A stretch of DNA of 16,106 nt. Source: Flammula alnicola (taxonomy: Eukaryota > Basidiomycota > Agaricomycetes > Agaricales > Strophariaceae). Under the pieces are notes generated by a model. The model saw nothing but the letters and a program-made list of their open reading frames with translations. It was not told the origin of the DNA and ran no database searches. The stretch spans positions 1 to 16,106 of the forward strand of contig JADNRV010000714.1 of NCBI GenBank assembly GCA_015499995.1, written 5' to 3'. Made by a program: the position numbers and the translations under genes. Of this stretch, positions 9,073-15,281 are shown piece after piece (the first letter of the stretch is position 1; each line of letters begins with the position of its first letter).

Positions 9073-9570
9073 GGGAGGAGCAGTCTGTTGACCCGGGGGG
9101 TTCAGGGGAGGTGGAGGTGGACCTTGCAGTTGTCTCGAAGGTTGTCGCCCTGGTGGTGGGAAGAGTTCTTCCGAAGAACTAGGAGGGTCAGGAGGAGGTT
9201 CAGAAGGTGTGTGGTGATCGTGGAGACCTTCGTCTTCGAGATCCGTGAACGAGGGAAATTGGACAGGAGTTCTGGCTCTGGAAGAGGTGGAGAAAATGCT
9301 AGCGATAATGGATCTGCTGCTTCTTCTAGGGTTTCGGTAGGATCGCGGGACGGGACACTGGGGGAGGACGGTTCAGGAGTGGCTGCAACGGGGAGTTGTT
9401 CTCGGGTGGCTGATCAAGTTACTCATGACCTAGCTTGTGAAGCTACTGTCGGTCGAGTTACTGAGGATTTCAGAGGCGTTGTGCAGGCTCGGACTCCGAG
9501 GAGTCCTACTGCGATGAGTGTCAGGGTTCAAGGGGTAGTCGACCACTAGATAGTGGTGGAAAGGAGTAGA
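9073..9570 (-). pseudogene. Possible Gag N-terminal leader, frame-scrambled
   Basis: Upstream of the capsid ATG the gag frame stays open and proline-rich (LNPPGQQTAPP; SEPPPDPPSSSEELFPPPG). Further up, near 9260 to 9370, a different minus frame is the more protein-like one (DPTETLEEAADPLSLAF), and near 9390 to 9440 it meets two TGA codons separated by V-T. A third frame near 9430 to 9560 reads NPDTHRSRTPRSPSLHNASE. Disordered Ser/Pro/Arg-rich leaders are common before capsid in fungal Ty3 elements. The frame jumps fit the decay seen elsewhere, but the true start cannot be fixed. Confidence 0.4.
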
Positions 9571-9581
9571 AGCTAGTTCTT
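9571..9581 (-). promoter_or_regulatory. Primer-binding site, predicted self-priming type
   Basis: On the minus strand the bases right after the LTR end (…GTAACA, ending at 9583) are A and then AAGAACTAGCT. There is no TGG start as expected for a tRNA-primed site. The 11 nt are an exact complement of AGCTAGTTCTT at 9797 to 9787 inside the LTR. See the separate finding. Confidence 0.55.
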
Positions 9582-9582
9582 T

Positions 9583-10068
9583 TGTTACAACTAGCAAGAA
9601 ACAATGTGATTGCTTCAACTAGATCGATACAACCAGTGATTCCAAAGTCATTGGCCAAGGCACTAGGTCCGGTTGTCCGCACTTAGAGGCTTCGACGAGC
9701 ATAAGTGTTTAGGTCTAGAGGCTCGGCTTTGACGAGCTTAGACAATCGTAGCGAGGAGAGAAACCAAGTAAAGATTCACAGTTCTCAAGAACTAGCTAAA
9801 GTACAGGATCGTGTATCTACTGTATATATACTAGTCGAGAGTGCGCACAGACCAACGAGGTATGACTCCTACTACAGTCAAGAGGAGTCAGAAAGAGAAA
9901 GAAAGTCAGTCATCTCGACGATGTTGAAGTTGTCGAGGCTATTTATAGTACAGTAATCGAAATAGAACGTACTAAAGATAGGATGGCTAGATAAGGTAAT
10001 AGTCCAGGTACTAGTACAAAGATAGAAAGGAAAGAGAAAAATAGATGCATTGGCGACGGACCGTAACA
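9583..10068 (-). repeat. 5' LTR of the Ty3/gypsy element (486 bp)
   Basis: On the minus strand it begins TGTTACGGTCCG at 10068 and ends TTGTAACA at 9583, giving the short inverted ends TGTTAC/GTAACA required by integrase. It contains two TATA-like boxes (TATAAATA at 9947 to 9940 and TATATATA at 9830 to 9823). It also holds a direct repeat related to AGAGGCTTCGACGAGC and AGAGGCTCGGCTTTGACGAGC (9685 to 9745), and a perfect 6-bp stem CTCGAC…GTCGAG just downstream of the first TATA box. The partner LTR was not found in the window, so the limits rest on the terminal motifs and on the start of gag. Confidence 0.75.
9823..9830 (-). promoter_or_regulatory. LTR TATA box
   Basis: TATATATA on the minus strand, 33 nt upstream of the AGCTAGTTCTT sequence that matches the primer-binding site. 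If transcription starts at the usual distance, the RNA would begin at or near that sequence, defining the U3/R border near 9797. An alternative TATAAATA lies about 115 bases further upstream. Confidence 0.5.
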
Positions 10069-10511
10069 CCCTTCCCCTTCGTTGCCTCGTCCTCGTACTT
10101 GATCCACTCGTCCTCTGCCCGAGCCTCATCCAGAACCTTTTCCTCCTCCTCCTGCTGTTTGTCATCATCGTTCTTGCACATCGTGTTCATTTGTTGGGTT
10201 TCTGGTCCGCGTTCGACTGGAGGCACTTGCGGGTCAAGACTAGGCCAACGTGGTGGGGGGAGCAGCATGCTGGGTGCCAGAGCAGGTGTTGTGGGCCATG
10301 CGGGGCATCCGCACAGCGGTGTTGATGCGGGGAGGTAACAGTGGTGGGCAATGGGGACGGGGATGGTGGTGGTGGGAGGGAAGGAAGGTGACGTGGCTAC
10401 GTGGCAATGCACAGCCACATGTGCAGTGTGTGATGCGTGCCTGCCAAACATGCGAGATATTGAGTACATGACCAACAAAAGTTGAACCCATTTATATAGC
10501 TTTCGTGGCAC
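10069..10511 (-). pseudogene. Uncertain ORF cut by the LTR insertion
   Basis: A minus-strand frame open from 10511 runs into the LTR end at 10068. The part nearest the LTR is protein-like: PPVERGPETQQMNTMCKNDD, then DEARAEDEWIKYEDEATKGK, highly charged and possibly helical. The upstream half is Pro/Thr/His-rich and overlaps both the tRNA-like head and a segment repeated at 14405, so it is probably not coding in its present form. The LTR interrupts the frame after GKG. This may be the end of an older gene or transposon protein into which the LTR element inserted. I do not recognise the family. Confidence 0.25.
10370..10417 (+). repeat. Dispersed repeat, copy 1
   Basis: A G-rich segment (GGGAGGGAAGGAAGGTGACG) followed by ACGTGGCAATG and CAGCCAC. 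The same blocks in the same order occur at 14405 to 14455, with small gaps. It lies about 80 bases upstream of a tRNA-like head. Confidence 0.6.
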
Positions 10512-10573
10512 AGTGGTTTATTGCGGCGCTCACTATACACTTGAAGTCGAGTGTTTGATTCTCAATGGTACCA
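10499..10573 (+). repeat. tRNA-like head of a SINE-type element, copy A
   Basis: A 75-nt tRNA-sized block from GCTTTCG to GGTACCA followed by seven T. It has a near-perfect pol III A box (TGGCACAGTGGT at 10506) and a degenerate B box (TGTTTGATTCT at 10552), 46 bases apart, as in tRNAs. Acceptor and T stems do not pair well, so it is not a working tRNA gene. A tRNA-derived SINE head or tRNA pseudogene is the best explanation. Confidence 0.45.
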
Positions 10574-10719
10574 TTTTTTTGGCCTTTAAATAAATAAATA
10601 ATAAATATGTAATAAAAATCAAATTGTCATTTGTTAGCCTGGATTCTGCCTTAATCAACCAGAATAACCCTAAAACAATTAAATAATATTGGTTGTGGGC
10701 TATTTGTGATAAAATCTGC

Positions 10720-10997
10720 AGGTTCCTGGTGGATTCGGGCTGGATTCTGTGGAGTCCGGCTGGACTCTGGTGGGAAATTACTACATTGCTCTTTCAGTAT
10801 GTCAATCCGGAGTAGTCTGGGTGGTCCAGATAGTCCATCTGGAGTTCTGCTGGACTCCGGCTGGACTCCGGGTGGATTTAGAACAATAATTTGGCTGTGC
10901 TGCCACCAAAAAAAAAACTGACTGGACTCCAGATGGACTCTGGGAATCTGGCCGGACTCCACCGGACTCCACCAGGAATATGTGGGGCAGGGTAAAG
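10720..10997 (+). repeat. GGANTCC-rich body and tail of repeat unit A
   Basis: Many irregular copies of the palindromic heptamer GGANTCC (as GGATTC, GGAGTCC, GGACTCC), often preceded by CT or GCT at 11 to 12-bp spacing, for example GCTGGACTCCG repeated near 10848 to 10870. Ends in CCACCAGGAATATGTGG and GGTAAAG (10969 to 10997), matching the tail at 11507 to 11535 in 26 of 29 positions. Confidence 0.6.
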
Positions 10998-11042
10998 ACC
11001 TCAGAATCTCCTTAAATTTCTGAATCTGATGGTACTCTGCTT

Positions 11043-11060
11043 GACCTTGAATCTTGTGAC
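11043..11060. repeat. Perfect 7-bp hairpin
   Basis: TTGTGAC-TAAT-GTCACAA lies between repeat units A and B, followed by an A/T-rich stretch. Its role is unknown. Confidence 0.4.
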
Positions 11061-11133
11061 TAATGTCACAAAATAGATAGATATATTACAAAAAAAGAGG
11101 TACATAGGGCGCTTTTTTTGGTTGATAAAACAA

Positions 11134-11206
11134 GGTTCTCTTGTGTAGTGGTTAAATGGTTTGTTCTGACAGCTTATTGGTAGCTCTGGGTTCAATTACT
11201 GTTGAA
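11134..11206 (+). repeat. tRNA-like head of a SINE-type element, copy B
   Basis: GGTTCTC, then an A box (TTGTGTAGTGGT at 11141) and a good B box (GGTTCAATTAC at 11189), 48 bases apart, then T runs at 11212 and 11227. Stems are degenerate, so it is not a functional tRNA. It resembles copy A in the GTGGTT core and in position relative to a GGANTCC-rich body. Confidence 0.5.
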
Positions 11207-11269
11207 TGCAAACTTTTTGGTGATATTTTTTTTCTGAGTTGTCTAAGTCCACCAGTTAAAGTTGCGTCA

Positions 11270-11535
11270 TTTGTGGACATATGGAGTCCATCCGGAGTTT
11301 ATATGGAGTCCATGTAGATTCCACCGGACTCTATGTAGACTCCACCAGACTCTATGTGGACTCCACCAGACTCTATGTGGAGTCCAGGTGGAGTCCATAC
11401 GGACTCTACTTCTTCATAGTGGAGTCGTACATTTTTTTCTAATTCCATATGGAGTCCATCTGGAGTCCATCTGAACTCCACCAATTTTATGCAGAGTCCG
11501 TGGATTCCACCAGGAATAGGTGGAGGAGGGTAAAG
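11270..11535 (+). repeat. GGANTCC-rich body and tail of repeat unit B, with 21-bp periodic core
   Basis: Dense in TGGAGTCCA, GGACTCC and GATTCC. The core at about 11326 to 11390 is a tandem array with a 21-bp period (GACTCTATGTGGACTCC plus ACCA). It ends with CCACCAGGAATAGGTGG and GGTAAAG (11507 to 11535), the tail shared with unit A. Open frames across it are a by-product of the 21-bp period. Confidence 0.65.
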
Positions 11536-11990
11536 TACTGGCCCAACTGATGGCGCCATGGACATAATCTCAATCTCAACCTCCGCCATGAAAACCTGTT
11601 GATGCTGTTACTCCTATGCCTCTGCCATTTTTTGCTGGCTGTGTCTCTTGCTGACGCCCTTGTTAGCTGAGCTCGGCATCAACATGTTAAGAGCCCCACT
11701 GCATCCTCTTGGTGTTGAAATTCAAGCAAAGTAAATTATTTAGCTGTGACTGGTTAGATTAACTGGATGTTATAATGTCAAAACACCTTGTTGATGTAGT
11801 GGTAGTTAGTGTTGTAGTTTGTGAGTTAGTAAGGTAGTGTCAATAGTAATAAGGCAATAGCATAGCAATCATAAGTTATTAGCATCTATCTAGGTAAGAA
11901 AAGCAGTCTGAAGTATGAGTAATAGTAAGTAATAGTAATATGGGCATTGATTAGGAAGGATGTACAGTTATTTTTTCCAGCTCCACTTTA
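11536..11990. other. No gene recognised; low-complexity GTA-rich tract
   Basis: I see no supported coding region. The first 50 bases give a short minus-strand peptide start (MAEVEIEIMSMAPSVGP) of unknown meaning. From about 11800 to 11950 the sequence is dominated by TAGTAA, GTAGTG and related words. Confidence 0.4.
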
Positions 11991-12002
11991 ATGTATCTTG
12001 TA

Positions 12003-12440
12003 AGGCTGCAGCCTTATGATGGTGGTTCAGATTATAAGGCTCTGATCATGATTAGCAACTAACTGACCTCTTGATAAGGTCAGATTGGTCTGATTTTGAT
12101 TGTAACAATTATAAGGCACTTTGGAGATTTCTGACATATGTCAGGTAGTGCTTGAAAGTCTGGTCTGGTCCAGTCTTTTGACCCCAGAGCCTTGGACTGA
12201 GACCAAGACTGGTTTACTGCAGTTAAAAGACTGCAAAAGACCACACAAAACTGATGAAGACCAGTCTCAGTTGGTCTTTTGTAGTGTTGTACCAGGCTCA
12301 GCCTAGAAGCCATAGACTGTCAAAGCCAGGCCACAGTAAGCTGAGCTTTTCAAGGCCATGGTTACAGCTCTGCAGAGCCCAAGGGTTGGGCTTTGATATC
12401 AAGAAGCTGTGAGCTTGGGCTTGGGCCATGGCTTTGGCCC
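12003..12440. repeat. Cluster of short perfect palindromes and hairpins
   Basis: Contains AAGGCTGCAGCCTT, CTGACATATGTCAG, GACCT…AGGTC, TGCAGT…ACTGCA nested inside ACTGAGAC…GTCTCAGT, AGACCA…TGGTCT, and GCTCTGCAGAGC, all within about 440 bases. No gene is visible. The sequence could fold extensively as RNA or single-stranded DNA. Confidence 0.5.
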
Positions 12441-12473
12441 TAGGGTAGCTGATTAAATTTCAAATAGTATTTC

Positions 12474-12599
12474 TGCAACTGTATAGTTGCTATATGCAAC
12501 TGTATAGTTGCTATATGCAACTGTATAGTTGCTATATGCAACTGTATAGTTGCTATATGCAACTGTATAGTTGCTATATGCAACTGTATAGTTGCTATA
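12474..12599 (+). repeat. Perfect 21-bp tandem repeat, six copies
   Basis: Six identical units, each containing the inverted repeat GCAACT-GTAT-AGTTGC followed by TATAT. Six perfect copies indicate recent expansion. Because 21 is a multiple of three, one minus frame shows a repeated heptapeptide (YSNYTVA), which I take as incidental. Confidence 0.95.
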
Positions 12600-12925
12600 T
12601 ACAGCAAGGGCATGGATCTCTAGATTAACGAACAGACATAAAGGCACACTACAGGTCAGGTCATGTGACATTGCTGAAGGCACCAAGGATGTGGAGCAGT
12701 GGGGTAAAAGCAGATGCCCATAGATGCACCAGTAGCAACACTGATCAAAGCTCGGATCAAAGGGATACCTAATTGGGAACATATACCATATCAGGTATGT
12801 CTGGCTACAGTAAGATTTCTGGGTGCATAAACTCAACATAGTGAGATCCCAGATGCAAGCTGAGGGTACTAGGGTACAGGGTATGAAGGATGAAGGGTTA
12901 GAATGAGTACTTTTCACTCCCCCAC
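12600..12925. other. No gene recognised
   Basis: Unique-looking sequence of moderate composition between two tandem arrays. The only long minus-strand frame crossing it starts and ends in the repeats, so I do not call it a gene. Confidence 0.4.
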
Positions 12926-12926
12926 T

Positions 12927-13085
12927 GATTCCACGTGGAATGGAGAGAATCCACGTGGAATGGGAGGGAATCCACATGGAATGGGAGGGAATCCACATGG
13001 AATGAGAGGGAATCCACGTGGAATGGGAGGGAATCCACATAGAATGGAAGGAATCCACATGGAATGGAAGGAATCCATGTGGAAT
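12927..13085 (+). repeat. Imperfect 20 to 22-bp minisatellite with palindromic core
   Basis: About eight units of the type GAATCCACATGGAATGGGAG plus G. The core ATTCCACGTGGAAT is a perfect 14-bp palindrome in some units, with CACGTG in three and CACATG variants in others. Followed by TCTGGTGGACTCTGG, so it grades into the GGANTCC family. Confidence 0.9.
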
Positions 13086-13462
13086 GATAAAATTCTGGTG
13101 GACTCTGGAGAGGAATTAAGGCACTTATATAGCAATGTACCATGTGAGGAGAAAATCAAATATATTTATTCAAACTATTAATTACATAGTGTACTACTAG
13201 GGGTGAAAACACAAGAAAATGAGCAGCAGGAATGCCCTGCCACTCATTTTCGACATACCGGGTGCCTTCGCACACAGCCATCCCATGGCCACCGCCACTG
13301 CCACGTCGTTGTCGCCACTGGCTTTGGCATTGGCAACATGGGGTGGCGCGGTCGACAGCCCTCACCGCACTCGTGCATCTACGGGGTTGTCGTCGCGTGG
13401 TCACCTCCGTTGTCACCTCGTCGTCGTGTCTGTCTGTCCCCACCTCTGTCGTCACCTCGTCA
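13086..13462. other. No gene recognised; start of a GC-rich tract
   Basis: Composition changes sharply near 13210 to GC-rich sequence with many GTCGTC and CACCTC words. Several frames stay open together on both strands, which argues for composition bias rather than a gene. Confidence 0.4.
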
Positions 13463-13602
13463 CATTGTCGTGTCAGTCGTTCGTCGCATCGTCATGTCAG
13501 TCGTTCATTGCATCGTCGTTGCATCATTCTTCACATCATCGTTGCGTCGTTTGTTGCATCATCATTGCATCATTCATCACATCATCATTGCATCATCGTC
13601 GT
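13463..13602 (+). repeat. Imperfect 23 to 24-bp tandem array
   Basis: Six consecutive units beginning CATCGTC, CATTGTC or CATCATC: two of 24 bp (13463 to 13510) and four of 23 bp (13511 to 13602), for example CATCATCATTGCATCATTC plus ATCA. Since the length is not a multiple of three, the open frames across it are unlikely to encode a repeat protein. Confidence 0.75.
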
Positions 13603-14404
13603 CATGTCAGTCGTCGTGTCGCGTCGCATCATTGTGGCTTCCGTTGTCATGGTGTCATGTCACCATCATTGTTGTGATGCCTACGCGACGTCAGAACGAC
13701 GTGGGAGCACAGGGTCATGCTTCCGCGTCGTTGCTGTCGCAGTTGTTGCATGGCGGAAGTGGTTGTGGTGGGCGGACGGCCATCCGCTGGCCTCGACCTG
13801 CTCAGACCTGTGGGCGGGAAGTTCAGGGTCAGCAGAAGAGAGGTAATGGGGGATGGACGTACAGGGTGTGGGTGGGCATTACGGCAGCCCCGTTGTTGGC
13901 AGCTGTCGCTGCGCTCGTGCGCCAGCGGGTCGTTGTCATTGTCGGGTTCACAGTCGGGTCCATCAGCGTGGCTGTGATCACACCCCACATCGCTTCCGTG
14001 GTCTGGTCATAGTGGTGGTCTGGTCGACATTGTCGCTGCGTCTGTGGGCACTTCACATCACGGTAGTCGGGTGGCGGGTGGCGCTTTGCTGTTGTGGGCG
14101 GTCAGGTGTGTGGGCAGTCAAGTGTGACATGGTCATCATTTCTCCACCCAGAGGCATGCCACATCTGTGAGGTATTGGCGTGGGGGTTAGTTGGTTGTCG
14201 TGGGGGTCGTCGTTCGCGATGCACCATATGGGCCTCCCATTTTCTGGGTCCCCCCTTCATATCCAACGCCCTCCCGCTGCACGTTTTCCTTCACATGCCA
14301 TGTGTCGCCATCATCGTCATCATCGCTGTCGTCATCATCGTCGTCAGGGTTGTGTGTTGCCAGCGGGTGGTCCGCAGGGAGGGTGGTGGTGGTGGTGGAA
14401 TGGT
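13603..14404. other. GC-rich, gene-free tract
   Basis: GC-rich sequence with long open frames in several registers and strands but no motif or protein-like composition I can support. It ends in short trinucleotide runs (ATCATCGTC near 14310 to 14345 and GGTGGT near 14383 to 14400). Confidence 0.4.
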
Positions 14405-14455
14405 GGGATGGTGGTGGGAGGAAAGGAAGGTGATGACGTGGCAATGTTGCAGCCA
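14405..14455 (+). repeat. Dispersed repeat, copy 2
   Basis: GGGATGGTGGTGGGAGGAAA, then GGAAGGTGATGACGTGGCAA and GCAGCCAC, matching 10370 to 10417 in order with short gaps. Confidence 0.6.
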
Positions 14456-14621
14456 CGTCACACCGTGCGGCAATCAATTGCCGGTTTGCTGAAATCACGT
14501 GCACTTGCCGAATTCGAAATCCATCACAAACTAACCAAAATCATTGTATAATTAATGTAAAATTATTAATTAATTACTTAATATATCAATTACACAATAA
14601 ACATACTAAACCATTGTACAG

Positions 14622-14826
14622 GTGACCGGATTCCATTTTCCATTCCATTTTCCGTTCCGTTCTGGCAAATTCCGGTGCCCATACTGGATTCCGGGCCAAT
14701 CCGGTACCCATTCCACAGGACTGACATCCGGTAATTTGGCTGGTCCCTCAGCCAAACCCGTTCCACCGGAATCATCCAGAATCCATGTGGATTCCGCCAG
14801 ATTCCACTAGGAATCCGTGGAGGACA
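14622..14826 (+). repeat. GGANTCC/ATTCC-rich unit C
   Basis: Repeated ATTCCATTTTCC, CCGTTCCG, GGATTCCG, CCGGAATC and GATTCCGCCAGATTCCAC. It ends CCACTAGGAATCCGTGGAGG then TAAG, a diverged form of the 29-bp tail at 10969 and 11507. No convincing tRNA-like head was found upstream, where the sequence is AT-rich (14535 to 14615). Confidence 0.5.
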
Positions 14827-15068
14827 CATAAGAACTCGGTTAGAACCCTAATCACGAGTATTATCATGGACAGCACAGGTGCAGTTTGCCTGAGTGTCTA
14901 TGCTCTGTTTTGTCGATAGCCAATGACAGGACAAGATATCAATGAAAATGAAAGGTTTAGAACCTAGATACCACATATTCAAGGAGGATTAAGTCTCAGG
15001 TGCTTAAGTTAGCTAAACTGAAGGTGATCTGAGCACCTGATTCATCCAAAAGTGCATAATAAAGTCAA
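14827..15068. other. No gene recognised
   Basis: Nothing I can support. Confidence 0.3.
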
Positions 15069-15281
15069 GTGCATGGAAACTGTACTCCACAGCCTGCTGC
15101 TCATGCACAAATGCTTATGAATTCCCTATATTCTTGTCATTGCATCAGTATCATAAAAGAGGCTCGGTTTGCCTCTGTTTCTCATGCTGTTGCAACCTTC
15201 CACGAAATGGATATGAAGGTGATTAACAACCTTTTAGGTGATAGCATGGATTATCTGATGACTTTGTACCATGTCATGTAA
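15069..15281 (+). CDS. Possible gene or transposon fragment, unknown
   Basis: A short open frame whose translation looks protein-like (HGNCTPQPAAHAQMLMNSLY; FASVSHAVATFHEMDMKVIN; LLGDSMDYLMTLYHVM) and ends at TAA. It has no upstream ATG in frame: the frame is entered at GTG after stops. It could be an exon or a broken transposon protein. I do not recognise the family and see no splice sites clear enough to extend it. Confidence 0.25.
   Translation: MHGNCTPQPAAHAQMLMNSLYSCHCISIIKEARFASVSHAVATFHEMDMKVINNLLGDSMDYLMTLYHVM

Larger units (their letters stand above)
3250..10068 (-). mobile_element. Ty3/gypsy chromovirus (LTR retrotransposon), degenerate, 3' LTR absent
   Basis: Minus-strand order from the right: 5' LTR (10068 to 9583), primer-binding region (9581 to 9571), gag with a zinc knuckle, aspartic protease, reverse transcriptase, RNase H, integrase, chromodomain, then two extra ORFs. 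RT before RNase H before integrase defines Ty3/gypsy, and the C-terminal chromodomain places it among chromoviruses. The element carries at least eight in-frame stops, several frameshifts and a mutated RT active site. I searched 3137 to 4335 for a copy of the LTR (terminal TGTTACAA or CCGTAACA words) and found none. The left limit given is that of the last ORF before the LINE, not a true end. The five bases next to the LTR outside the element are CCCTT (10069 to 10073), a candidate target-site duplication. Confidence 0.9.

Noticed and set aside
9940..9947. TATAAATA as the main LTR promoter box
   Set aside because: Possible, but it would put the RNA start about 115 bases upstream of the sequence complementary to the primer-binding site. 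The second TATA at 9823 fits the self-priming geometry. Kept only as an alternative.
10499..11206. Two functional tRNA genes
   Set aside because: A and B boxes are present but acceptor and T stems do not pair and no confident anticodon arm can be drawn. A tRNA-derived repeat head is more likely.
11299..11589. Minus-strand ORF of 96 codons beginning MAEVEIEIMSM
   Set aside because: Most of it is translation of the 21-bp array and the shared 29-bp tail. Only about 20 residues lie outside repeats, which is too little to support a gene.
12474..13085. CRISPR array
   Set aside because: The repeats are contiguous with no unique spacers, there are no cas genes, and the surroundings are eukaryotic retroelements.
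12453..13143. Minus-strand ORFs with repeated heptapeptides (YSNYTVA, FHVDSLP and the like)
   Set aside because: These follow automatically from 21-bp tandem repeats, which have no net frame change. There is no supporting start context, domain or neighbouring gene.
13203..14012. Plus-strand ORF of 269 codons in the GC-rich tract
   Set aside because: Several frames on both strands are open together across the same low-complexity sequence, and it includes a 23-bp array. The composition (Ser/His/Val/Cys) looks repeat-driven.
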